DNA from: Tenacibaculum gallaicum
GTDB taxonomy: Bacteria; Bacteroidota; Bacteroidia; Flavobacteriales; Flavobacteriaceae
Assembly (NCBI RefSeq): GCF_003387615.1
Contig: NZ_QUNS01000001.1
Span: 288,241 to 352,240, forward strand
Length of the DNA: 64,000 nucleotides
Direction of reading: 5' to 3'
The notes below the pieces were generated by a model. It was not told the origin of the DNA, searched no databases, and saw nothing but the letters and a program-made list of their open reading frames with translations. Shown here piece after piece: positions 7,694 to 15,125 of the stretch. The position numbers and the translations under genes were made by a program. Each line of letters opens with the position of its first letter. Within the stretch, counting starts at the first letter, position 1.

Positions 7694-10600
7694 TTATGCT
7701 ACATTGTTGGTATCGCCTACAATATCGTAATCTACACCATCTGGTCCATCTCCTATCTTATAGGTACTTACATCAAATAAGCCTTGACCTTCACAGTCTG
7801 GATTACACGGCAAACCTCCTTCATTTAATACTACAGAATCTGCTTGTAACACAGTTAACGTTGTTGGCACACGGGTTTCCCAAGTGCCTTCCACTTCACC
7901 TTCAATGGTTTGCATTTCTTCTGCAACAGAAACATATAAATCGTCATCCATATCGGTAACCATTCCTTGACCATTCCAAATTTCACCAGTTTTCATATAC
8001 CAGTTTACAGCTTCTTCAAAACCTGGACGTACAGGTACTACTGATCTTGCCATACCACTTTGTAAAAAGGCTTGGAAAACAGGGTCGCTACCTTCGTTGT
8101 GCTCAAAATTAGCATCCCAATTACCTTCTGCTCCATAGAAATAAGGATAAAATGTGTACGCCATAATTTCCCAATCAAATGCTTGTTCAAAAAACTTAAC
8201 TGTTTCAGCATGCTTTTGAAATTTAGACGTTCTCGCTACATGCTTAGCATCCGCTTCTTTACCATTCTCTTTATAATTATCCTGAGCGGTAACAACATCA
8301 AAAGGTTTTGTCATTAAGTCGATAGCAATACGCTTTAACTCACGCTTTTCGATACTACGATTGATTTGAGAACTCAATTCTTTTTTCTTTTCATTTTGCT
8401 CGTTCTCTGTTGCCTGAGACTTTACAAAGTCATTGTATGCTAAGACCCTTTCATTATATGCATTTATTATAGCTTTATAAGCCTCGTTTTGCCATTTTCT
8501 CAATGCTTCGTTAGTCCTATTACACTTTACAACAACATTAAAATTTCCTGTTAATGAATCAAAGCTTGAGGCAGAAACAGCTAATAAGTTTTTTGCTCCT
8601 GAAAAACTAGTACCTGATTTAAACGAGAATTCTCCATCTCCTTTTGCTTCATTTTCTTGAATAGTATTACCCACTGCTATACGAAGTCTTCCTCCTATTT
8701 TACCTGAATCATGGGAATATAAATTACCTACCACCTCAAAAGATTCTGTAATATAATTTTCTAAAATTTCAATCTCATCAGCAACAACACTTCCTTCTTG
8801 ACCTTTTAAATCTTTAAAATCTAATTTATAAGATTTTGTTATAATAATCTCTTCCTCAGGATAATCAAAATGCTCAACTCCGTATCTAGATAAAACATTA
8901 GCATAATTATATTCATTTAAGCTAGAGGAAGTTATTATTTTCTCTGTCAATTCACTCGGATGTATCGGTTTTTTAGGAATAATTAACCCTTCAATAGTTT
9001 TTTCACTTCCTTCTCCATTTTTCAAATATGATTCAATATAAAACTTAGCTGGTTCTGGTAACGCAAATTCATACATTAAGCGCTTACCATAATTTATCAA
9101 CTTATTCTTATAAATCTTATCTACCCAACGATACACTCCTGTGACATGCTTATCTCCTTTACGGTTATCAAATCCATGAGTATTATTCTCTTCATACTCT
9201 CGCAATATACGAGACGTACGTTTGGTACTAATCTTCTTTACCACTCGTTCTAAGGCTCTTTCTGTTACCTCTTGCGCATACGTTTGTGCTTGTAGGTTTG
9301 AATCTGAAGAAGAATTAGAAGATGAAGTATTAAAGCTTGTTCCTAAACTTAAACCAAAACCAGAATAACTAGCATTAGCCCCAAAACTAGTAGCATTATC
9401 ACTATTTACAATAAACGACGCTTCGTTTTGCATTTCATTACGTTCTGTTGAGGTAGTGTCTGTTAGGTTTTCTACTTCTTTTTCTGTTGTTGTTTCCGTA
9501 GTTGTTTCTGAAACTCTTAAATCTCTAGTAGAACGCTCTTTATATTCGCGTGCCATGATATTTTCTATGTGTGACACTTCTCCAGGCACATAGCAATACA
9601 CTTCTTGTTCTACTCGTCTAAAATCTGCTACTCCTAATTGAGATATTCCATAAAGAACACCTTTTCCATCAGCACTTGTACCCCCTGAGTCATTGCCACT
9701 AACTATACATTGACCAACAAACTTGTTAGCAATTTCATAGTATCCATCATCAAACTTAACCTGAAACATAATGTTTTTAAACTCTAACGACACTCCGTTA
9801 CTTAAAACAAAACTACCGTCCAAACCAAATACAGGTCCTGAAATTAACTGCTCTAAATTTTCTGGAAATAATTCAATTCGTAACAATGTATCATCAAAAC
9901 TAGCAGGACTGCTTTTAAATGAAGTACCACTATACGGTACTTGAGCATCAATATCATCTAAAGTATAGTTTGCTTCTGTTACTCTTACATTAGTAGAATC
10001 TTCAACCTTTAAAAACATAATAATTTTTGATCCTTTCCCCATTTGACCAAAAACATCTCCCGAATAAGAGTACAATGGTGTACTTTTACTAAGGTTATAA
10101 TTTAGAGTACCTCCTTGAATAGAAACAGCTCTTACTTTTTCTGGAGTGTTTTCTAAAATTTTCTGATTCTCTTCTTTTATTTTTTGTCTAAGAACCGTTT
10201 TAGCCTCATAAAAATTATCATATAATTTGAGTCCTTCTGAATTTAATAAATCTTTAGTCTCTTCTGAATACTGAAAAGTAGTTGTCGTTGTACCATCCGC
10301 AGCTCTACTAATCTCTTCTGCTTTTTCAAATTCAAACTTAGGCAATTCTAAATCTGGATAAATTTCTAATCTTTTTTCAAATCCTGATTTAGCGTCTACA
10401 ATTGTTTGAATCGTTGGTTGAGCCGCATTTTTTATATCTTCTACAGCTAATTCATGAGCTTGTAATGCTTCTTTATATCGTACCTGCTCACTTTTATTAT
10501 AAACATACTCAGCTTTTTCAATTTCCTTTAAACCTAGCTCATATTGTTGTAAACGTGTTTTAGCCATCTCAACCTGTAAACTAGATGTCAAATACTCTGA

Positions 10601-11230
10601 TGAACTAGGGCTTATGTTTGTAGCTCCTCCTTCAAATTGCTGATCTGAGATAACCACATCTTTAGGCACAATAACACTTGCATTCGCTCTACGTACGAAT
10701 TCTTTTTCATTTTCTTCTGTAAAAACAATTTCCCCTTCTGTTTCTTGTGAAAAACTGTTAGTAAATACATTAAATGCTTTTAAAAACTTATTAGCTACCA
10801 ACATTTGAATCAGTCCTTCTCGAACAATAGTAGACTCCTTATTAATAGTTTGATGAAATAAGTTTTCCCATAATACTAACTCTTCATTAACAGTAAGTTC
10901 TTGTGCTGCAGATAAATTAGCATCAATACCAGCATACGATAATACTGTCTTATTGCGCACTAACCATCCTGAAAACTGATACAATGCTTCGTGTAAATTT
11001 TTAATTTCTACCCTACTCGCTATTGGTGTAAAATTCGTGCTGTAAGCCCCTTTTAAGGCTGTTTTTCTTTCTTCATCTGTAGTAGCTCCTTGTATTGCTT
11101 GAAAAGCTAAACTTTCTGCTTTTTTTTCTTCTGGAAATGAAACAAATCCAACTTCTTTGTCTTCAATTAATTGTGGACTACGTAATGTTACAAACCTAAA
11201 TAGGTTTGATTTGATTGGTTTTTTACTCAT
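7694..11230 (-). CDS. Large protein of unknown function, first gene of the toxin operon
   Basis: 1178 residues from ATG 11230, no signal peptide or membrane segment. I do not recognise a named domain. The start SNLFRFVTLRSPQLIEDK is followed by helical, Glu/Lys-rich text to about residue 370. A beta-rich middle (about 380-550) follows, then a Thr/Ser/Glu low-complexity stretch near 566-600 (SETTTETTTEKEVENL) and an Asn/Ser-rich patch near 640. A conserved-looking segment lies at about 693-735 (GVYRWVDKIYKNKLINYGKR, MYEFALPEPAKFYIE). The C-terminal 300 residues are aromatic-rich. Position directly behind P1 and upstream of the nuclease toxin suggests a structural, delivery or second effector protein; that is inference from context only. 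Confidence 0.7.
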   Translation of the reverse strand: MSKKPIKSNLFRFVTLRSPQLIEDKEVGFVSFPEEKKAESLAFQAIQGATTDEERKTALKGAYSTNFTPIASRVEIKNLHEALYQFSGWLVRNKTVLSYAGIDANLSAAQELTVNEELVLWENLFHQTINKESTIVREGLIQMLVANKFLKAFNVFTNSFSQETEGEIVFTEENEKEFVRRANASVIVPKDVVISDQQFEGGATNISPSSSEYLTSSLQVEMAKTRLQQYELGLKEIEKAEYVYNKSEQVRYKEALQAHELAVEDIKNAAQPTIQTIVDAKSGFEKRLEIYPDLELPKFEFEKAEEISRAADGTTTTTFQYSEETKDLLNSEGLKLYDNFYEAKTVLRQKIKEENQKILENTPEKVRAVSIQGGTLNYNLSKSTPLYSYSGDVFGQMGKGSKIIMFLKVEDSTNVRVTEANYTLDDIDAQVPYSGTSFKSSPASFDDTLLRIELFPENLEQLISGPVFGLDGSFVLSNGVSLEFKNIMFQVKFDDGYYEIANKFVGQCIVSGNDSGGTSADGKGVLYGISQLGVADFRRVEQEVYCYVPGEVSHIENIMAREYKERSTRDLRVSETTTETTTEKEVENLTDTTSTERNEMQNEASFIVNSDNATSFGANASYSGFGLSLGTSFNTSSSNSSSDSNLQAQTYAQEVTERALERVVKKISTKRTSRILREYEENNTHGFDNRKGDKHVTGVYRWVDKIYKNKLINYGKRLMYEFALPEPAKFYIESYLKNGEGSEKTIEGLIIPKKPIHPSELTEKIITSSSLNEYNYANVLSRYGVEHFDYPEEEIIITKSYKLDFKDLKGQEGSVVADEIEILENYITESFEVVGNLYSHDSGKIGGRLRIAVGNTIQENEAKGDGEFSFKSGTSFSGAKNLLAVSASSFDSLTGNFNVVVKCNRTNEALRKWQNEAYKAIINAYNERVLAYNDFVKSQATENEQNEKKKELSSQINRSIEKRELKRIAIDLMTKPFDVVTAQDNYKENGKEADAKHVARTSKFQKHAETVKFFEQAFDWEIMAYTFYPYFYGAEGNWDANFEHNEGSDPVFQAFLQSGMARSVVPVRPGFEEAVNWYMKTGEIWNGQGMVTDMDDDLYVSVAEEMQTIEGEVEGTWETRVPTTLTVLQADSVVLNEGGLPCNPDCEGQGLFDVSTYKIGDGPDGVDYDIVGDTNNVA

Positions 11231-11283
11231 TTTTATAAAATTTAATTAATTTTTTAATCAAGCTCAAAAAGAGCCCTGTTTAA

Positions 11284-11301
11284 TTGCTTTTCTAACAGTT
11301 C
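11284..11301 (-). repeat. 18-base element shared with the P2 region (inverted copy)
   Basis: On the minus strand this reads GAACTGTTAGAAAAGCAA, exactly the plus-strand sequence at 3742-3759. It lies in the 5' leader of the leftward operon, about 54 bases before the ATG at 11230. Confidence 0.75.
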
Positions 11302-11467
11302 TTTTTTCTTGATTTTTGGTTTTATTCAAAAAAATGTTTGAATAAACGAGTATAGATTTCAAAAAAGTGAAGAAAATCAAGTTGAAATCTTAAAAACACA
11401 ATCGCTAAAACCACACAAATGTTTGATTATTACAATTTTTTTGTATATTAGCAATTCATTAACGATG

Positions 11468-11499
11468 CAAATATAAAACATATTACACATTTAAACAAA
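11468..11499 (-). promoter_or_regulatory. P1: promoter with embedded operator for the toxin operon
   Basis: On the minus strand the order is TTTG (complement of 11496-11499), exactly 20 bases, TATATTTG (complement of 11468-11475). The spacer holds TGTAATATGTT (complement of 11477-11487). Repressor bound there would occlude RNA polymerase. The arrangement is the same as P2 down to the spacing. An inverted copy of the 10-base core lies at 11519-11528 in front of the divergent repressor gene. Confidence 0.75.
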
Positions 11500-11511
11500 C
11501 AAAAGTTTAAT

Positions 11512-11528
11512 TATTTTTGTAATATGTA
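11512..11528 (+). promoter_or_regulatory. Repressor promoter -7 box and operator half
   Basis: TATTTTTG at 11512-11519 fits TAnnTTTG; no good -33 TTTG is seen. TGTAATATGT (11519-11528) directly follows and is the inverted match of ACATATTACA at 11478-11487. A further AACAT-AAA-ATGTT inverted repeat (11531-11543) abuts the ATG at 11544. This layout fits autoregulation. Confidence 0.6.
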
Positions 11529-11543
11529 AAAACATAAAATGTT

Positions 11544-12344
11544 ATGGGAATTTCCGAAAAAATAGCAGCAATTAGAGATGCTTTTAACTTAAATAACTTT
11601 TCTTTTTCAAAAAAAATAGGTGTTACTGGCACCACTATAGATAGCATTATTAATGGGAGGCCTCAATCTAACGGTAGTAGAAAAAAAACAAAACCTGGTT
11701 ACGATGTTCTTACTTCTATTATTAATGAATTTAACATTAATCCTGACTATCTCTTTGGAAAAAGTGATATCATGCTAAAAACCAAACCTACTAATATTCA
11801 AACATATTCTGGAGTACCCCAGGTTGTTTCTGTGAATTCTTCAGGAAATGAAAATGTAGTTTATGTTCCTATACAAGCAAGAGCTGGTTATTTAAATGGT
11901 TACGGAGATTCAAATTACATAGAACAACTTCCTTCTTTTAACATGCCACATCTTAACAATGGCACTTTTCGTTGTTTTGAAGTACAAGGAAATTCTATGG
12001 TACGTACTTTTTTTGATGGGGATCTAGTTTTTGGAAAGTATGTAGAGGGCTTACGCGATATTAAAGACGGTCGTGTATATATAATTGTAAGCAAAAACGA
12101 TGGTATTGTTTTAAAGCGTGTAATTAATAGAATAGAAGAAAGAGGAAAGCTTATTTTAAAAAGCGATAATAAAGATGGTAATTACCCTACTTATACCATA
12201 AATGCAGAAGAAATTATGGAGGTTTGGTATGTAACTATGTTTGCGTCCAAACAAATGCCCGAGCCAATTGATGTTTACGACAGATTACACGATTTAGAAA
12301 GTAAAGTTGTGGAACTTGAAGAACAAATTAGTAGCAAAAACTAA
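11544..12344 (+). CDS. CI/LexA-type self-cleaving repressor (HTH plus peptidase S24)
   Basis: 266 residues. Residues 5-70 form an HTH_3/XRE-like DNA-binding domain (FSFSKKIGVTGTTIDSIING). The C-terminal half is a peptidase S24 domain with all parts needed for self-cleavage: Ala114-Gly115 in QARAGYLNG, Ser151 in VQGNSMVRTFFDGD and Lys191 in GIVLKRVINR. The spacing is close to lambda CI (111/112, 149, 192). A short coiled-coil tail (245-262) follows. It probably represses P1, P2 and itself through the ACATATTACA element and is inactivated by RecA after DNA damage. That induction is family knowledge and not shown by the sequence. The start is the first ATG after the operator. Confidence 0.9.
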   Translation: MGISEKIAAIRDAFNLNNFSFSKKIGVTGTTIDSIINGRPQSNGSRKKTKPGYDVLTSIINEFNINPDYLFGKSDIMLKTKPTNIQTYSGVPQVVSVNSSGNENVVYVPIQARAGYLNGYGDSNYIEQLPSFNMPHLNNGTFRCFEVQGNSMVRTFFDGDLVFGKYVEGLRDIKDGRVYIIVSKNDGIVLKRVINRIEERGKLILKSDNKDGNYPTYTINAEEIMEVWYVTMFASKQMPEPIDVYDRLHDLESKVVELEEQISSKN

Positions 12345-12351
12345 TTATTCT

Positions 12352-12972
12352 ATGCTTAAAAAGCTGCTTTTTTTAGTTCTTTTATTCCCTTTTTACACAT
12401 CCGCCCAATCCAACTGGCAACAGTTTAAAAAACTACAAGGAGCTCAAAAAACATGGGTACTACTCCACCCTTTTAAAGCTAAAAAAGCTTTTATTGTTTC
12501 ACGTGAAGCATCAAGAGTAAATGACTCTCTAAGAGTTTCTCCCCTACTAGATAGCGACCATGCAGGTGGACAAGTAGATGCATTTCGTCATGCTTTTTGG
12601 ATGACTTTATTACAACAAGAAATTGGAGAAAACGCAGCACGTTCACTTGGTAAAGCCCATGAAAAAGATAACCACAAAACATATAAAGAGAAAAAACTAG
12701 AAGACGGTGTTATTCCTGATAAGATTTCTTCTGAAATGGATTTATTTAACAACAAAGTTGGTTTAACACTTTCCAAAAAAGGTGGTAACCTTCCTAAAAA
12801 TGGATTGATTTACAGAGTAATCAACGTCATTCATCAAGGAAAATTAAAAATTATTAAAAAAGATAAAAACGGTAATTTTCTGACTTGTAATAATGAGGTT
12901 ATTTCAAAAAAATCATTAGTCGGAAAATGGGAAAACAACAAATGCTTAATTAATTCAAATTACAAAAGGTAA
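12352..12972 (+). CDS. Secreted DUF6973-like protein
   Basis: 206 residues from ATG 12352. A signal peptide (MLKKLLFLVLLFPFYTSAQ) probably leads to export. The body carries DSDHAGGQVDAFRHAFWMTL (residues 67-86), a downstream GKAHEKDNH (about 100-108) and EMDLFNN (128-134). This set of His and Asp/Asn motifs is what I associate with the DUF6973 domain, whose activity is not known. It starts seven bases after the repressor stop and ends directly against the hydrolase start, so it is co-transcribed with both. Whether it belongs to the toxin locus or to the host operon is open. Confidence 0.65.
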   Translation: MLKKLLFLVLLFPFYTSAQSNWQQFKKLQGAQKTWVLLHPFKAKKAFIVSREASRVNDSLRVSPLLDSDHAGGQVDAFRHAFWMTLLQQEIGENAARSLGKAHEKDNHKTYKEKKLEDGVIPDKISSEMDLFNNKVGLTLSKKGGNLPKNGLIYRVINVIHQGKLKIIKKDKNGNFLTCNNEVISKKSLVGKWENNKCLINSNYKR

Positions 12973-13659
12973 ATGCAAAAAGTATATGTAATTTCAGGTA
13001 CCATGTGTACGGTAGATTTATGGCAATTTGTTTTTTCCAAACTGAAAAACATACTTCCAGTTCACATTGATATTACTCTTGCAACTTCTTTTGAGGAAAT
13101 TAATCAAATCGTTCTCAATCATATTGAAGAACCTGCCACCATTATTGGTTTTTCTTTAGGTGGATTTTCTGCTATGAATTTTGCTATTCATTATCCTGAA
13201 AAAGTAAAAAAACTAGTCGTCGTAGCTGCCAATACTAATGGGCTGAATGACTCAGAGATTCAGTTACGAAAAAGTACGATTGCTTTTTTAGAAAAGCATA
13301 GCTATAAGGGAATTTCACAAGCTAGAATTCAACAATTTTTACACCCAGATAATCACAGTAATTCCAAAATTATTTCTATTATAAAAAAAATGGATTCTGA
13401 TTTAGGGAAAGATGTACTATTTCGTCAATTAAAAGCAACTTCAACTCGGTTAGATATTTCACAAAAAGTTTTAAAGCTAGACATTCCTATATTTTTTATT
13501 GCTGCTGAAAATGATGCACTCATCAATCCAAAAAAACTAAAAGAGTTTGCCAATAAAACTGAAAAAGGAATATATGTAATGATTAAGAATTGTGGTCATA
13601 TGATTCCTCTTGAAAAACCTGAAGAATTGGCATCAATACTGAACTTAACCATCAACTAA
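12973..13659 (+). CDS. Alpha/beta-fold hydrolase
   Basis: 228 residues, cytosolic. The nucleophile elbow GFSLGG places Ser61; Asp181 in AENDALI and His209 in NCGHMIPLEKPEE complete the triad. The oxyanion region near VISGTMCTVDLWQFV (5-20) is slightly unusual, with Gly-Thr-Met-Cys in place of the common HGxxG. The cap is small. The substrate cannot be told. ATG follows the upstream stop with no gap, and the next gene starts nine bases after its stop, so all are in one operon. Confidence 0.85.
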   Translation: MQKVYVISGTMCTVDLWQFVFSKLKNILPVHIDITLATSFEEINQIVLNHIEEPATIIGFSLGGFSAMNFAIHYPEKVKKLVVVAANTNGLNDSEIQLRKSTIAFLEKHSYKGISQARIQQFLHPDNHSNSKIISIIKKMDSDLGKDVLFRQLKATSTRLDISQKVLKLDIPIFFIAAENDALINPKKLKEFANKTEKGIYVMIKNCGHMIPLEKPEELASILNLTIN

Positions 13660-13668
13660 CAATATAAA

Positions 13669-14253
13669 ATGTCAACTAGTCTTAACAATGTTATCAGTTA
13701 CAGCCCTAATTTTTTAACTAAAAAAGAAGCTACAAAACTATTTCAGCAATTAACAAGCTTCTCTGAACTCACAAATATGATGGAAATGAAACTTCCATCC
13801 GATGAGGTAATTAAATATAATTTTGGTAAACTAATGTTTGTTGATTCTGATTTGATCAAGAAAAATGTTTTTCAAAAATCAGCCTGGGGAAACGTTATGA
13901 AATGGCCAGAATATATGCTACCGATAAAAAAACAAATTCAAGAGCATACTGGGTTAGAGTTTAAAACTTGTGTCTGTATTTATTATCCTGATGGAAACTC
14001 CGGTGTAAACTACCATTCAGATGAAATGGCTTTTGGAGATACGGACGTTATTCCTTCAATTAGTTTAGGAGAAGAACGCATGTTTTATCTTCGAGAAAAT
14101 AAAACAATGATTGAAAGCAAAATACTTCTAGAGCACGGAAGTTTGTTAGTTATGGAAGATGGTTGTCAAGAATACTACGAACATAGCCTGCCTGAAAACC
14201 CTAAATATTTAAACCCGAGAGTTAATTTAACTTTTAGAAAATATGGTTTTTAA
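13669..14253 (+). CDS. AlkB-like 2-oxoglutarate/Fe(II) dioxygenase
   Basis: 194 residues. The iron-binding motif is visible as YHSDEMAFGD (His-x-Asp at about 116-118) and the distal His in YEHSLPEN. NPRVNLTFRKYG at the C-terminus supplies the two Arg residues typical of AlkB enzymes, which bind 2-oxoglutarate and substrate. AlkB proteins reverse alkyl damage on DNA or RNA bases. It ends the operon started by the self-cleaving repressor, so a damage-linked function is plausible for the unit. The substrate remains unassigned. Confidence 0.8.
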   Translation: MSTSLNNVISYSPNFLTKKEATKLFQQLTSFSELTNMMEMKLPSDEVIKYNFGKLMFVDSDLIKKNVFQKSAWGNVMKWPEYMLPIKKQIQEHTGLEFKTCVCIYYPDGNSGVNYHSDEMAFGDTDVIPSISLGEERMFYLRENKTMIESKILLEHGSLLVMEDGCQEYYEHSLPENPKYLNPRVNLTFRKYGF

Positions 14254-14375
14254 AATCCAACTAACTTAGAAAACTATAGAATTATTACGTTTTTATCCTT
14301 AAATATTAAGAAAAATAGCTTTTAACAACTACTATTTAAACCCATTCTAAATATTTAAGAAAACAATTCGTAAAG

Positions 14376-14407
14376 TTTGTTCAAGTACTGTGTTCCTCTT
14401 AAATTTG
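14376..14407 (+). promoter_or_regulatory. Promoter of the succinate dehydrogenase operon
   Basis: TTTG (14376-14379), exactly 20 bases, TAAATTTG (14400-14407). This is a full match to the Bacteroidota consensus, 28 bases before the ATG at 14436. Confidence 0.7.
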
Positions 14408-14435
14408 TGCTATTATTTAATCAACAAACAAAATA

Positions 14436-15113
14436 ATGAGCGGATTACTAAAATCTTCTATCGGAAGAAAGTTTGCCATGGCACTTTCGGCATTCTTCCT
14501 GATGTTTTTCTTATTACAACATTTTGCAATTAACATTACTTCGATTTTTCCAGACAACGGAGCCACATTTAACAAAATGTCGCACTTTATGGGGACAAAT
14601 CCGTTAATTCAATATGTAATGCAACCAGTTTTAATTATTGGTGTAGTGTTTCACTTTGTAATGGGATTCATCTTAGAAATTAAAAACAAAAGTGCACGTA
14701 AGGTAAGCTATGCTAAAAATAACGGAGCTGCAAACTCTACTTGGATGAGTAGAAACATGATTTACAGTGGAGCTGCTATTTTAGCTTTTATTGTATTACA
14801 CTTTATCGATTTTTGGTTTCCAGAAATCAACACTAAATTTATTCAAGGTGATTGGAGTGGTTTGCACGATGGTGAGTTTAGGTACTTCCACGAATTACAA
14901 CACAAGTTTGTAAGCCCAATTAGAGTTGGCGCTTATGTGATTGCTTTTGTGTTCTTAGCATTACACTTATTACACGGATTTAACTCTGCTTTCCAATCAG
15001 TTGGAGCAAACAACAAATACACTAAAGGATTGAAAACTTTTGGTAAGCTTTACGCAATCTTAATTCCGTTAGGATTCGTAGTTATTGCATTATTTCATCA
15101 CTTCAATCATTAA
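14436..15113 (+). CDS. sdhC: Succinate dehydrogenase/fumarate reductase cytochrome b subunit
   Basis: 225 residues with five membrane segments (about 15-33, 60-82, 108-128, 155-180, 200-222), the layout of the cytochrome b558 family that serves type B succinate:quinone oxidoreductases. Histidines in LLQHFAIN, VVFHFVMGF, LHFIDFW and LHLLHGF are candidate ligands of two haems. It anchors the flavoprotein and iron-sulphur subunits encoded next. No separate SdhD is present, as expected for type B enzymes. First gene of the operon behind a consensus promoter. Confidence 0.93.
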   Translation: MSGLLKSSIGRKFAMALSAFFLMFFLLQHFAINITSIFPDNGATFNKMSHFMGTNPLIQYVMQPVLIIGVVFHFVMGFILEIKNKSARKVSYAKNNGAANSTWMSRNMIYSGAAILAFIVLHFIDFWFPEINTKFIQGDWSGLHDGEFRYFHELQHKFVSPIRVGAYVIAFVFLALHLLHGFNSAFQSVGANNKYTKGLKTFGKLYAILIPLGFVVIALFHHFNH

Positions 15114-15125
15114 TACGCAACAAGT

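Larger units (their letters stand above)
11231..11543. other. Divergent control region with structured P1 leader
   Basis: 313 bases between the 1178-residue gene and the repressor. They contain P1 (11468-11499), the repressor promoter (11512-11519) with its operator half (11519-11528), and a leader of about 230 bases for the leftward operon. The leader carries hairpins with arms AGATTTCAA/TTGAAATCT (11354-11362, 11382-11390) and TTTATTCAAA/TTTGAATAAA (11321-11330, 11337-11346). It also holds the 18-base element shared with the P2 region (11284-11301). Confidence 0.7.

Noticed and set aside
1-12344. Complete prophage
   Set aside because: Holin, hydrolase, repressor and fibre-like genes are present, but no terminase, portal, capsid, tail tube, tape measure or integrase is visible. 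A remnant, or a part of one lying to the left, cannot be excluded.
1-12344. Extracellular contractile injection system or type VI cluster
   Set aside because: No sheath, tube, baseplate, ClpV, VgrG or PAAR-like gene is visible.
12307-12351. Upstream in-frame ATG for the DUF6973 protein
   Set aside because: It would overlap the repressor gene and push the signal peptide inside; ATG 12352 is better.
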